Notes: generated by a model from the sequence alone, not told the origin. Shown: positions 35,423 through 44,707, numbered from the stretch's first letter. The stretch: DNA of 64,000 bases from Bog-159 sp049511415 (GCA_049511415.1 JBEKYC010000010.1:62001-126000), one strand, 5' to 3'. Translations and numbers: made by a program.

Positions 35423-35845
35423 TCAGATCTCCCAATTCGGGACGAAGCGGGCGTTGCGCTCGGCCCAGGCGCGTCTTAAGTCGGCGAAGGTGGTCTTATC
35501 CAAAACCTGGGAAACGGCGTGATCCACCTGCTCCCACATTTCCGCAAAGGGGGAATCGTTTCTGCGCCGGGAACGGCTGCGCCCCTGGGGTCCCTCGACG
35601 AAGCGCAGCACCTCGCCGGCCGTGAGCGTTTCGGGAGCGCGGAGCAGGAGATAGCCGCCCTCGGCCCCGCGGCGGGATTCCACAAAACCGCCCTGCTTCA
35701 GCCCGGCCAGAATCAGTTCCAGAAATTTCTGCGGAATCTTCTGGCGCTTGGCGATCTCACCGATTTTTACGGGTATACCCGCGGGTTGGGATGCCAGATC
35801 GAATAAGGCCTGCAAGGCATACTCGCCTTTGACCGAGATATTCAT
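35423..35845 (-). CDS. Rrf2 family transcriptional regulator (CymR-like)
   Basis: The 140-residue protein has the Rrf2 winged helix (MNISVKGEYALQALFDLA, EIAKRQKIPQKFLELILAGLKQGGFVESRRGAEGGYLL). It has no cysteine at all, so it cannot carry the Fe-S cluster of IscR or NsrR. That and the adjacent cysK favour a CymR-like repressor which senses O-acetylserine through CysK. A strong promoter (TTGACT-N17-TAATCT) and a GGGGAATCCCC palindrome lie just upstream. Confidence 0.9.
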   Translation of the reverse strand: MNISVKGEYALQALFDLASQPAGIPVKIGEIAKRQKIPQKFLELILAGLKQGGFVESRRGAEGGYLLLRAPETLTAGEVLRFVEGPQGRSRSRRRNDSPFAEMWEQVDHAVSQVLDKTTFADLRRAWAERNARFVPNWEI

Positions 35846-35856
35846 ACGGATGGAGA

Positions 35857-35867
35857 GGGGAATCCCC
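35857..35867. promoter_or_regulatory. Palindrome in the Rrf2 leader, possible operator
   Basis: GGGGAATCCCC lies about 12 nt before the Rrf2 start codon and downstream of the predicted transcription start. It is a plausible autoregulatory site; no second copy was found to support a consensus. Confidence 0.35.
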
Positions 35868-35880
35868 CCTGATCAACTAG

Positions 35881-35909
35881 AGATTAAAGGAAATCTAAGG
35901 GAGAGTCAA
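35881..35909 (-). promoter_or_regulatory. Promoter of the Rrf2-cysK operon
   Basis: On the - strand, TTGACT (35909-35904) is followed after exactly 17 nt by TAATCT (35886-35881). This is the best -35/-10 pair I saw in the window and predicts a leader of about 29 nt. Confidence 0.65.
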
Positions 35910-35941
35910 CTCAGAGGGTGGGAAAGGAAGCAAACTGGAGG

Positions 35942-35977
35942 GCCGCGTAGGTTGAACCAACCGAGCCGCTACGCGGC
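35942..35977. other. Strong stem-loop downstream of the Lys/Thr-rich peptide gene
   Basis: GCCGCGTAG pairs perfectly with CTACGCGGC over a loop that holds a second stem (GGTTG/CAACC). There is no T-run, so it may be a factor-assisted terminator or an RNA-stabilising element for the small gene at 36002-36166. Confidence 0.4.
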
Positions 35978-36001
35978 ATTCCCAGTCATGTCGCAACGGA
36001 T

Positions 36002-36166
36002 TTACGCAGTCTTGGTGGCGTCCGTCTTGGTGGTATCTTTTTTCTTCTTGGTGGCCTTCTTTTTCTTATCGGTCTTCTTGGTGGTGTCGGTGCTGTCCTG
36101 GGCGAACATGGCGAAAGAACCCAGCGCGATGGACAGGCCCAACATGAGGCTCATTAGTTTCTTCAT
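36002..36166 (-). CDS. Small secreted Lys/Thr-rich protein, 54 residues
   Basis: A signal peptide (MKKLMSLMLGLSIALGSFAMFAQ) precedes a 31-residue tail made almost only of Lys, Thr, Asp and Ala (DSTDTTKKTDKKKKATKKKK..). AAGGAG eight bases before ATG 36166 is a strong ribosome-binding site. Similar short K/T/D-rich secreted proteins are annotated in Acidobacteria; no function is known to me. The tail could bind an anionic surface polymer. Confidence 0.75.
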   Translation of the reverse strand: MKKLMSLMLGLSIALGSFAMFAQDSTDTTKKTDKKKKATKKKKDTTKTDATKTA

Positions 36167-36398
36167 TACGGTGTCTCCTTTAGATTCGACGCTTCCACGT
36201 CGTATGGAACGATCATAAACTGTGGCAGATGAAGTGGGTCTTAAGACACAATTAAAATCACTTCATTTCGGCAGAGCCGCCTTCATGGCGGGGGGATCGT
36301 TCACAGACCCGCAGTGAGAAACTATATTATTTGTTATCAATATTTTACTGGCATTAAGCCGCACTTGACGCCAAGCTCTGCTGATAGCATGAGGGCGA

Positions 36399-36614
36399 AT
36401 GCGGAAAGCGGAAATCGCCAAAAGGCTGGCGCGGCAGTCGGGGGTCACGAACGCCGAGGCCGCCGATCAGATAGATCGTGTCGTGCACCAGATCCTGACC
36501 AAGCTGCGAAAGGGCCAGTCCGCGCCCCTGCCCGGATTGGGACGTTTCAGGCCCGGACCCAAAGGAATCTATCGGTTCGAACGGGAGAAGCCAACCGGCC
36601 ATGGCAAGAAATAA
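36399..36614 (+). CDS. Short HU-family DNA-binding protein
   Basis: The 71-residue protein matches the HU/IHF fold: helical half MRKAEIAKRLARQSGVTNAEAADQIDRVVHQILTKLRKG, then LPGLGRFRPG corresponding to the GFGTF strand. It lacks most of the C-terminal arm and the last helix, so it is about 20 residues shorter than HU. Its 3' end overlaps the next gene by 14 nt. Because the downstream product is itself HU-like followed by TIR, the two may form a heterodimer or share DNA binding. Confidence 0.8.
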   Translation: MRKAEIAKRLARQSGVTNAEAADQIDRVVHQILTKLRKGQSAPLPGLGRFRPGPKGIYRFEREKPTGHGKK

Positions 36615-37170
36615 TCTACAATCGAGTGGGCAGGTGGCCCGTCTGGTGCGGCAGTGCCTGGCGGAGGGCGCCAGCGTGGAGATCGACGGCCTGGGCACCT
36701 TTCTACCCGATTCCCAACGCGGCTTCCGCTTTTTGCCGAGCAGCCGTCCCAAGGTATTCATCGCCTACGTGCAGGAGGATGCGGCATGGGCCGACCGGCT
36801 CTATGAATCGCTGGAAGGCCACGGCTTCGACCCCTGGCTGGACCGGCGCAAGCTGTTGCCGGGCCAGAACTGGCCGCGATCCATCGAGGAAGCCATCCAC
36901 GTTTGCGATTTTTTTCTGGCCTGCTTTTCGCAGCGTTCGGTGCGGAAGAAGGGCGGCTTCCAGGCTGAGATCCGCTATGCACTGGACTGCACGAAACAGA
37001 TTCCCCTGGACCAGATCTTCCTGATCCCCGCGCGTCTGGATGCCTGCGCGGTGCCAGCGCGCATCCAGCGGGAGATCCAGTACATCGATCTGTTCCCGGA
37101 CTGGGAGCGCGGAATCCGCCGCATTGTCTCGGCCATGCGCCGTCAGTTGCGCCACGCGGCAGCCGCCTGA
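36601..37170 (+). CDS. HU-like - TIR domain fusion protein
   Basis: The 189-residue protein has an N-terminal HU half (residues about 8-50: QVARLVRQCLAEGASVEIDGLGTFLPD) joined directly to a TIR domain (about 51-185: KVFIAYVQEDAAWADRLYESLEGHGFDPWLDRRKLLPGQNW). Glu123 in GGFQAEIRYAL occupies the place of the catalytic Glu of NAD-cleaving TIR domains. Bacterial TIR proteins commonly act in anti-phage defence by hydrolysing NAD+ or making signalling nucleotides. It overlaps the HU gene, so the pair is co-translated. DNA sensing by the HU part is an inference. Confidence 0.82.
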   Translation: MARNNLQSSGQVARLVRQCLAEGASVEIDGLGTFLPDSQRGFRFLPSSRPKVFIAYVQEDAAWADRLYESLEGHGFDPWLDRRKLLPGQNWPRSIEEAIHVCDFFLACFSQRSVRKKGGFQAEIRYALDCTKQIPLDQIFLIPARLDACAVPARIQREIQYIDLFPDWERGIRRIVSAMRRQLRHAAAA

Positions 37171-37226
37171 CTAACCCGTAACCCCCTTTCTCTCCGGCGC
37201 GTCCATCCTTCAACCGGTTAGGCCCT

Positions 37227-38720
37227 ATGTGTCTCTTTCGTCGATGTTTTTGGTTGGTCACCGTCCCGACTCTCCTATATCTGCCGGTGCCGGCGCAAAT
37301 TGCCAGCCCCTATCCGCCGGGTAGCGGCGGGCTGGGCATTCCCATTCCCCGCAAGAACAAAAAGAAAGAACAACAACAGCAACTGCAGACGACGGAAGGG
37401 ATGTTGCGCCGCATCAAGAAAGATGAAGTGATCCTGGAAGCGGACGACCACCGCATCCTGAATTTCAAGCGCGACGACAAAACCCAATTCATCAAACAAG
37501 GCAGCCCGATCAAGCCCAGCGTGCTGAAGCCGGGCGACTACGTGGAGATCGATGCCAGCCAGGATGACGAAGGCTTCCTGACCGCCGTGAACGTCAGTTG
37601 GCAGCAGGACGGCACCGAAAAGGACCGGGCGCACGCCATGGAGCCAGTCGAGACCTCCGTCGCCAAGAACGCGCACGACCGGGCTAAAGCTACCGAACAG
37701 GCCGACGATACGGAAGAGGCCAACGCCGCCGCGCCGCAAGCTCCGGCTAAGGCTGCGCCTCCGCAGGCGACAGCGGCGTCCGGGGGCCCGCCGCAGGAGA
37801 CCAGTCCGGCCGACCTGAGCGCGCCCGACAAAGAGCAGCCCAAGGTGGTGAAGATCGACGCGGACGATCAAGGACCGCCAGTGTTAAAGCGTGGCGGCAA
37901 AGCCGCGCGCCGGGATGCCGAACCCGCTCCGCCGCAGGCGGCGGCCGACGCCCAGTTATCCGCGAGCAACGAGCCTCCCCCCGAGCCCCGGCCGGCGCAG
38001 CCGGCGGTGACCGGCAACCTGCGGCCCGAAGAGGTGGTCATCGAGAAGGCGCGGCAAGCCGCCGGTTCGTTTCTGGAAAGCCTGCCCAACTACTATTGCC
38101 AGGAAGTGATGACCCGCTACCAGAGCGGATCGCAGCGCGCCAGTTGGCAGCCGGTGGATGTAGTGTCGATGGCGTTGGTTTTCGAAAAAGGTCAAGAGAG
38201 CTACCGCAACATTCAGGTGAACGGCAAGGCGACCAAGAAAAAAATGGAGGACCTGGCCGGCGCCTGGTCCACCGGCGAATTCGGCAGCGTGCTGGCGGAT
38301 TTGTTTTCACCGGCCACGGAAGCCGATTTCGAATTCCGGAAAGAGTCGCGAACCGGCGGACGTACGGCGATGGTTTACGACTATACCGTAGATCGGGAAC
38401 ATTCCCATTGGCACATCATGGTGGCTTCACAGCTCGTATTGCCTCCTTATGGCGGCTCCGTGTGGATCGACAAGCAGACCAACCGCGTGCTGCGCATCGA
38501 AATGCAGGCCAATCACCTGCCGGATGCCTTCCCGGTGGACAAAGTGGAAATGGCCACCGATTACGAATTCGTGCTTTTCGGCGACCGGCAATATCTGGTG
38601 CCGGTACACGCCGAAACATTGGGCTGCCAGCGGGAGTCGGATGTTTGCACGCGCAACGTGATCGACTTCCGCAACTACCATCGCTACGCGGGCGAATCGA
38701 GCATCACTTTCGACAAATAG
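37227..38720 (+). CDS. Secreted protein with disordered middle and MucB/LolA-like C-terminal domain
   Basis: The 497-residue protein has a signal peptide (MCLFRRCFWLVTVPTLLYLPVPAQ), a short beta domain (about 50-120: TTEGMLRRIKKDEVILEADDHRILNFKRDDKTQFI), a Pro/Ala-rich disordered region (about 140-270), and a C-terminal domain from about 280 (FLESLPNYYCQEVMTRYQSG..) with paired cysteines near the end (CQRESDVC). That last domain resembles outer-membrane lipoprotein carrier-type folds seen in many acidobacterial secreted proteins. I do not know a function. No operon partner is evident. Confidence 0.8.
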   Translation: MCLFRRCFWLVTVPTLLYLPVPAQIASPYPPGSGGLGIPIPRKNKKKEQQQQLQTTEGMLRRIKKDEVILEADDHRILNFKRDDKTQFIKQGSPIKPSVLKPGDYVEIDASQDDEGFLTAVNVSWQQDGTEKDRAHAMEPVETSVAKNAHDRAKATEQADDTEEANAAAPQAPAKAAPPQATAASGGPPQETSPADLSAPDKEQPKVVKIDADDQGPPVLKRGGKAARRDAEPAPPQAAADAQLSASNEPPPEPRPAQPAVTGNLRPEEVVIEKARQAAGSFLESLPNYYCQEVMTRYQSGSQRASWQPVDVVSMALVFEKGQESYRNIQVNGKATKKKMEDLAGAWSTGEFGSVLADLFSPATEADFEFRKESRTGGRTAMVYDYTVDREHSHWHIMVASQLVLPPYGGSVWIDKQTNRVLRIEMQANHLPDAFPVDKVEMATDYEFVLFGDRQYLVPVHAETLGCQRESDVCTRNVIDFRNYHRYAGESSITFDK

Positions 38721-38731
38721 CGCTCTCAAGG

Positions 38732-40075
38732 CTATCCCGTGAGGTAATGATGGACGGATTGTGCGGCTTGGCGGCCTTCGGCGATAGCCCACACGACCAG
38801 GGATTGGCCGCGGCGCATGTCACCGGCGGCGAAGACTCCGGGGACTGAAGACATATAGTTGTCCGTTTGTACGTTGCCGCGGTTGTCGAGTTTCACTCCC
38901 AGCGTATCCAGCAGGCCGGATCGGACCGGGCCCAGGAAGCCCATGGCGAGGAGCACCAGATCTATGTCCATGGTGAATTCACTGCCGTCGCTGGTGCGCT
39001 GGGCGTGGAGCTGTTTCACATTGCCCTGCTCGTCGCCGGTAAAGCTGGTAGTGGAGACGCTCCACTCGCGGACGCCGCCTTCTTCGTGGGAGCTTTCGGT
39101 GCGGAGCAGCATGGGCCAGAGCGGCCAGGGGGTCGAAGGGGAGCGCTGTAGAGGCGGCTGGGGGAGCAGTTCGAATTGATGGACGGAGGCCGCCTTTTGG
39201 CGGTGCGATGTGCCCAGGCAATCGGCGCCGGTATCGCCGCCGCCGATGATGACGACGCGTTTGCCGGCGGCGGTGACGGTGGACGCACGGCCGAGGAATT
39301 CCATGGCGAAGTGGATGCCGTGCAGTTTGCGGCCGGGCACGGGGAGATCGCGGGGATGCTCGGCGCCGCCGGAAAGCAGGATGGCGTCATAATCGCGGCG
39401 GAGATCTGCGACGGGAATGTTGTGACCGACGTGGGCATTCGGGACGAACTCGACACCTTCGGCGCGCATTTGTTCGAGGCGGCGATCGATCAGGTGCTTC
39501 TCCATTTTGAAGTTCGGAATGCCGTAGCGCAGCAGGCCGCCGATTTTGTCGTTCTTTTCGAAAACGGTGACGGCGTGCCCGGCGCGGCGAAGCTGCTGGG
39601 CGGCAGCCAGACCGGCGGGACCGGAGCCGACGATGGCGACACGTTTGCCGGTGAGTGTTTCGGGCGGTTCGGGACGGATCCAACCTTCGGCGAAGGCACG
39701 ATCGACGATCATTTTTTCGATCTGCTTGATGGTGACGGGCGACTCATTGATACCGAGGACGCAGGCGGCTTCGCAGGGCGCGGGGCAGATACGGCCGGTG
39801 AACTCGGGAAAGTTATTAGTGGCGTGCAGGACGCGGATGGCTTCCTGCCAACGGCCGCGATAGACCAGATCGTTCCAATCGGGAATGATGTTGCTGAGCG
39901 GGCAACCGGTGTGGCAGAAGGGTACGCCACAATCCATGCAGCGTGCGCCTTGGGCGCGGATTTTCTCTTCGGGGAAATCGAGGTAGATTTCGAACCAGTC
40001 GTTGGTGCGCTCGGCGGGCGGACGCCGCGTGGGAACCTCGCGCCCGTATTCGAGGAACCCGGTAGGCTTACCCAT
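38732..40075 (-). CDS. gltD: Glutamate synthase small subunit
   Basis: The 447-residue iron-sulfur flavoprotein has the N-terminal cluster cysteines CMDCGVPFCHTGCPLSNIIP and CPAPCEAACV, the FAD site VAIVGSGPAGLAAAQQLRRAGH, the NADPH site VVIIGGGDTGADC, and VFAAGDMRRGQSLVVWA. It passes electrons from NADPH to the large subunit. It is 20-40 residues shorter than most GltD; the difference lies before the NADPH site. The gene overlaps gltB by 8 nt. Confidence 0.96.
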   Translation of the reverse strand: MGKPTGFLEYGREVPTRRPPAERTNDWFEIYLDFPEEKIRAQGARCMDCGVPFCHTGCPLSNIIPDWNDLVYRGRWQEAIRVLHATNNFPEFTGRICPAPCEAACVLGINESPVTIKQIEKMIVDRAFAEGWIRPEPPETLTGKRVAIVGSGPAGLAAAQQLRRAGHAVTVFEKNDKIGGLLRYGIPNFKMEKHLIDRRLEQMRAEGVEFVPNAHVGHNIPVADLRRDYDAILLSGGAEHPRDLPVPGRKLHGIHFAMEFLGRASTVTAAGKRVVIIGGGDTGADCLGTSHRQKAASVHQFELLPQPPLQRSPSTPWPLWPMLLRTESSHEEGGVREWSVSTTSFTGDEQGNVKQLHAQRTSDGSEFTMDIDLVLLAMGFLGPVRSGLLDTLGVKLDNRGNVQTDNYMSSVPGVFAAGDMRRGQSLVVWAIAEGRQAAQSVHHYLTG

Positions 40076-43000
40076 GCATCACCCCCGCGCGCGCGACGGA
40101 GGGCCGGCGGTCTAGCAGGAGCACGCGCTGGTATTCGTGCGGGAAGACCTTGATGAATTTGGGCAGCATAGTATCCCAGTTTTCGAGGGTCCATTTGGCG
40201 CGCGGACTGCGAGTGGATTCGAAGTGGCGTTCGATCAAGTTACGCAGGAGCGTGGCATCTTCGGTGACGGGTTCGAGATCCACACTGGCCTGGTTGCAAC
40301 GCTTTTCGGCGAAGTCTCCGTTTTCGTCGAGGACGAAGGCTAAGCCGCCGCTCATGCCGGCGGCGAAGTTGCGGCCGCAGCGGCCGAGGACCACGACCAG
40401 GCCCTTGGTCATGTATTCGCAGCCGTGATCGCCGAGGCCTTCGACTACGGCTGTGGCACCGGAGTTGCGGACAGCGAAACGCTCGCCGGCCATACCGTTG
40501 AAGAAGGCTTCGCCGCTGGTGGCGCCGTAGAGGGCTACGTTTCCGATCAGGATATTCTCTTCCGGCAGGAAGGTCGAGTCGCGCGGCGGGAAGACGGCCA
40601 GACGGCCGCCGGAGAGTCCTTTGCCGGCGTAATCGTTGGCATCGCCTTCGAGCGTCAGGGTGACGCCTTTGGCAAGGAACGCGCCGAAGCTCTGGCCGGC
40701 GGAACCGGTGAGGTCGAAACGGATGGTATCGTCGGGCAGGCCGGCGGAGCCGTAGCGGCGGGCGATTTCGCCGCTTAACATCGCGCCCACGGTACGGTGC
40801 ACATTGCGCACGGGCAGCTTGATCTGGATGGGCGTACGATTGTCGAGGGCTTCGCGGGCCAGATCGATCAGTTTGAAATCGAGGGCCTGCTGCAGGCCGT
40901 GATCCTGGCCTTGCACGCAACGGCGGGCGATGCGGCCGGGCACCTGCGGGCTGTGCAGGATGGCGGAGAAATCCAGGCCTTTGGCTTTCCAGTGATCGAG
41001 GGCATCGCGTGTTTCGAGCATATCGACGCGCCCGACCATTTCGTTGAAGGTGCGGAAGCCCAGTTGGGCCATGTAACGGCGTACCTGCTCGGCGATAAAG
41101 AAGAAGAAATTGATGACGTGCTCCGGCTGGCCCTGGAACCTGGCGCGGAGGACGGGGTCCTGGGTGGCGATGCCTACGGGGCAGGTGTTCAGATGGCACT
41201 TGCGCATCATGATGCAGCCCATGGCGACCAGCGGGGTAGTGGCGAATCCGAACTCTTCGGCGCCCAGCAGCGCGGCGATGGTGACGTCGCGGCCGGTCTG
41301 GAGCTTGCCGTCGGTTTGGACGCGGATGCGGCTGCGGAGGTCGTTCATGACGAGGACCTGCTGGGTTTCGGCGAGGCCCAGTTCCCAGGGAATGCCGGCG
41401 TGCTTGATGGAGCTGAGCGGAGATGCGCCGGTGCCGCCGGAATCGCCGCTGATGAGGACCACGTCGGCGTGCGCTTTGGCAACGCCGGCGGCGACGGTGC
41501 CTACGCCCACTTCGGCTACGAGCTTGACGGAGATGCGGGCGCGAGGGTTGACGTTCTTCAGATCGTAGATGAGCTGCGCCAGATCCTCGATGGAGTAGAT
41601 ATCGTGGTGCGGGGGCGGCGAGATCAGGCCGACGCCGGGGATGGAATGGCGCACGCGGGCGATGACTTCGTCGACTTTGTGGCCAGGAAGCTGGCCGCCT
41701 TCGCCGGGCTTGGCGCCCTGCGCCATTTTGATTTGCAACTCGTCGGCGTTGACCAGGTAGTTGGTGGTGACGCCGAAACGCGCGGAGGCCACCTGCTTGA
41801 TGGCGCTGCGACGCCAGTCGCCGTTGGGGTCGCGCTCAAAACGGGCTTCGTCTTCCCCGCCTTCGCCGGTATTGGACTTGCCGCCGATGCGGTTCATGGC
41901 GATGGCCAAAGTCTCGTGGGCTTCCTTGGAGATGGAGCCGAAGGACATTGCGCCAGTGGCGAAGCGCTTCACGATTTCAGTGGCCGGCTCGACATCTTCG
42001 ATGGGCACCGGGTGGGCGGATTTCTTGATTTCGAGCAGGCCGCGAAGGGTGCATAACTGGCGGCTTTGAGTGTCGATCAGGTCCGTGTATTCCTGAAAGG
42101 TTTGCGGGTTATGATTGCGGACGGCGTGCTGGAGTTTGCCGATGGTGAGCGGATTGAGGAGGTGATATTCGCCGCGCACGCGGTACTGGTAGTTGCCGCC
42201 GATGGGGAGTTCGGTTTCGTGGCCGGTGACGGATTCGAAGGCGAGAGCATGCTTCATCTGGGCTTCGCGAGCGAGGACGCCGAGTCCGACACCTTCGATG
42301 CGGGAAGCGGTGCCGGTGAAGTATTGATCGACCAGCGCTTTATTCAGTCCGATGGCTTCGAAGACCTGCGCGCCGCGATAGCTTTGCAGGGTGGAGATGC
42401 CCATCTTGGAGAAGGTTTTGAGGAGACCTTTGTTGATGGCTTTTTTGTAATTGGCGAGGGCCTTTTCGAAAGTGAGGCCGGCGGGCAGATAGCCGCGCAT
42501 GGCCATGTCTTCGAGGGTTTCGATGGCGAGGTAGGGATTGACGGCGCTGGCGCCATATCCGATCAGGAGCGCGTAGTGCATGATCTCGCGCGGCTCGCCG
42601 GATTCGATGATGAGGGCGACCTGGGTGCGGGTTTCCTCGCGGACCAGATGGTTGTGGACGGCGGTGAGGGCGAGGAGGCTGGGGATGGGCGCGTAGTCGC
42701 GATCGACGCCGCGATCGGAGAGGATCAGGAGGGTATAGCCGGACTTGATGGCCAAGGAGGCGCGGCGGCAGAGGGAATCGAGGGCATGTTCGAGGTTCGT
42801 GGCGTATTCATCGAGCGAAATCGTATGGCTGGGCCGCGGGTTGAGAGCAGTGACGGGAAACAGCGTGGGCAAGGTGGTCGCCAGGAAATCGCCCTGGGAG
42901 ACACGGCGGAGTTTTTCGAGCGAACGATTGCCGATGATGGGATGGGGCAGCCGAAGGGTATGGCAATGCTGGGGGGTTTCATCGAGGATATTGCGCTCGG

Positions 43001-44657
43001 TGCCGATGTAGCTGATCAGCGACATGACCATCTCTTCGCGGATGGGATCGATGGGCGGATTGGTGACCTGCGCGAACAACTGCTTGAAGTAGTTGAACAG
43101 GGGCTGAGGATGGTCGGAGAGGCAAGCGAGGGGGGTATCGGTGCCCATGGAGCCGACGGGTTCCTGAGCGTTTTCGGCCATGGGGGCGAGGATCATCTTG
43201 AGATCTTCGTCGGTATATCCGAAGGCACGCTGGCGGCTGAGGATGGTTTCGTGATCGGTGTGGTACTCGCGGGAAGGCTCGGCGAGCTGATCGAGGGTTA
43301 CCTGATTCTGGGCGAGCCACTGGGCATAGGGCCGGCGGGAATACAGGCGCTGCTTGATTTCCTTATCGGAAACGATTCTGCCGGCGACGGTATCGACCAG
43401 GAACATCTTGCCGGGCTGGAGGCGGCCTTTGCGCTTGACGTTGCCGGGGGCGATGGGCAGGACGCCGGTTTCCGATGACATGACGACCAGGTCGTCGTGG
43501 GTGATGATGTAGCGGGCGGGGCGCAGGCCGTTGCGGTCGAGGGTAGCGCCGATGACGCGGCCGTCGGTGAAGGCGATGGCGGCGGGGCCGTCCCAAGGCT
43601 CCATGAGGGAAGCGTGATATTCGTAGAAGGCCTGCTTGTCGGCGGCCATGTGGGGATTGCCGGCCCAGGCTTCGGGGATCAACATGGCCATGGCGTGGGG
43701 CAGTTCGCGTCCGGCCATGAAGAGCAGCTCGAGGGCGTTATCGAAATTGGCGGAATCGCTGCCGCTGGGGGCAATGATGGGGAACAGCTTCTTTATGTCG
43801 TCACCGAACAGTGGGGAGCGGAGGATGGACTGGCGGGCGTGCATCCAGTTGACGTTGCCGCGCAGGGTGTTGATTTCGCCGTTGTGCGCGATGTAGCGGT
43901 AGGGATGCGCGAGCTGCCAGGTGGGGAAGGTATTGGTGGAGAAGCGCTGATGCACCAGGCAGAGGGCGCTGGTGACGTCGGGATCGGAAAGCTCGCCGTA
44001 GAAGTGGGCCATCTGCGGGGCGAGCAGCAGTCCTTTGTAGACGATGGTGCGGGCGGAGAGCGAAGGAAGATAGAAATCGGCTTTGTTGGGGAGATTGGTG
44101 GCGGCTACTTCGGATTCGGCGCGTTTACGGATGATGTAGAGTTTGCGTTCGAAGGCGTCGGGATCGAGGCCGGAGGGCGCACCGACGAAGACTTGCTGGA
44201 TGTAGGGCTGGGAGGCGCGAGCCACGCGGCCGATGGCGTCGCCATCGACGGGGGTATCGCGCCAGCCGAGGACGGTGAGGCCTTCTTCGCGGATAACGCG
44301 CTCCAGGATGCCTTCGCAGGAGAGGCGCTGATGCGGCTCGACGGGCAGGAAGGTCATGCCGACGCCGTATTGGCCGGGCGCGGGCAGGGTGAAGCCGAGG
44401 GCAGCGCATTCGCGGGCGAAGAACTTGTGCGGGATCTGGATAAGCATGCCGGCGCCGTCGCCGGTTTCGGGATCACAGCCGCAGGCTCCGCGGTGCGCGA
44501 GGTTGATGAGGACCTGGATGCCCTTTTGGATAATGTCGTGGGACTTGTGACCCTTGACGCTGGCGACGAAGCCGATGCCGCAGGCATCGTGCTCGAGGCG
44601 CGGGTCGTACAGGCCCTGGGGTGCGGGGAGACCGGGAGTAGACGGGTACTCGGTCAT
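40068..44657 (-). CDS. gltB: Glutamate synthase large subunit
   Basis: The 1529-residue enzyme converts glutamine and 2-oxoglutarate into two glutamates. After a 25-residue propeptide, Cys26 (DACGIGFVAS) is the glutaminase nucleophile. The FMN/2-oxoglutarate barrel contains GGKSNTGEGGEDEARF and QIKMAQGAKPGEGGQLPG, and the [3Fe-4S] site is CIMMRKCHLNTCPVGIATQDP. The C-terminal beta-helix has GATSGEAFFNG and VVVLGRCGRNFAAGMSGG. ATG 44657 has GGAG six bases upstream. The frame is intact over 4.6 kb. Confidence 0.98.
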   Translation of the reverse strand: MTEYPSTPGLPAPQGLYDPRLEHDACGIGFVASVKGHKSHDIIQKGIQVLINLAHRGACGCDPETGDGAGMLIQIPHKFFARECAALGFTLPAPGQYGVGMTFLPVEPHQRLSCEGILERVIREEGLTVLGWRDTPVDGDAIGRVARASQPYIQQVFVGAPSGLDPDAFERKLYIIRKRAESEVAATNLPNKADFYLPSLSARTIVYKGLLLAPQMAHFYGELSDPDVTSALCLVHQRFSTNTFPTWQLAHPYRYIAHNGEINTLRGNVNWMHARQSILRSPLFGDDIKKLFPIIAPSGSDSANFDNALELLFMAGRELPHAMAMLIPEAWAGNPHMAADKQAFYEYHASLMEPWDGPAAIAFTDGRVIGATLDRNGLRPARYIITHDDLVVMSSETGVLPIAPGNVKRKGRLQPGKMFLVDTVAGRIVSDKEIKQRLYSRRPYAQWLAQNQVTLDQLAEPSREYHTDHETILSRQRAFGYTDEDLKMILAPMAENAQEPVGSMGTDTPLACLSDHPQPLFNYFKQLFAQVTNPPIDPIREEMVMSLISYIGTERNILDETPQHCHTLRLPHPIIGNRSLEKLRRVSQGDFLATTLPTLFPVTALNPRPSHTISLDEYATNLEHALDSLCRRASLAIKSGYTLLILSDRGVDRDYAPIPSLLALTAVHNHLVREETRTQVALIIESGEPREIMHYALLIGYGASAVNPYLAIETLEDMAMRGYLPAGLTFEKALANYKKAINKGLLKTFSKMGISTLQSYRGAQVFEAIGLNKALVDQYFTGTASRIEGVGLGVLAREAQMKHALAFESVTGHETELPIGGNYQYRVRGEYHLLNPLTIGKLQHAVRNHNPQTFQEYTDLIDTQSRQLCTLRGLLEIKKSAHPVPIEDVEPATEIVKRFATGAMSFGSISKEAHETLAIAMNRIGGKSNTGEGGEDEARFERDPNGDWRRSAIKQVASARFGVTTNYLVNADELQIKMAQGAKPGEGGQLPGHKVDEVIARVRHSIPGVGLISPPPHHDIYSIEDLAQLIYDLKNVNPRARISVKLVAEVGVGTVAAGVAKAHADVVLISGDSGGTGASPLSSIKHAGIPWELGLAETQQVLVMNDLRSRIRVQTDGKLQTGRDVTIAALLGAEEFGFATTPLVAMGCIMMRKCHLNTCPVGIATQDPVLRARFQGQPEHVINFFFFIAEQVRRYMAQLGFRTFNEMVGRVDMLETRDALDHWKAKGLDFSAILHSPQVPGRIARRCVQGQDHGLQQALDFKLIDLAREALDNRTPIQIKLPVRNVHRTVGAMLSGEIARRYGSAGLPDDTIRFDLTGSAGQSFGAFLAKGVTLTLEGDANDYAGKGLSGGRLAVFPPRDSTFLPEENILIGNVALYGATSGEAFFNGMAGERFAVRNSGATAVVEGLGDHGCEYMTKGLVVVLGRCGRNFAAGMSGGLAFVLDENGDFAEKRCNQASVDLEPVTEDATLLRNLIERHFESTRSPRAKWTLENWDTMLPKFIKVFPHEYQRVLLLDRRPSVARAGVMHG

Positions 44658-44678
44658 AGATTCTCCGTGGAAGCTTTC

Positions 44679-44707
44679 AGTGTACCAGGGTTCCGAATAT
44701 CAGGCAA
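44679..44707 (-). promoter_or_regulatory. Promoter of gltB-gltD
   Basis: TTGCCT and TACACT on the - strand are 17 nt apart, predicting a leader of about 15-20 nt that includes the ribosome site. Confidence 0.55.

Noticed and set aside
36399..36614. Ordinary nucleoid HU gene
   Set aside because: It lacks the C-terminal arm and last helix and is coupled to the TIR gene, so a housekeeping HU role is unlikely.
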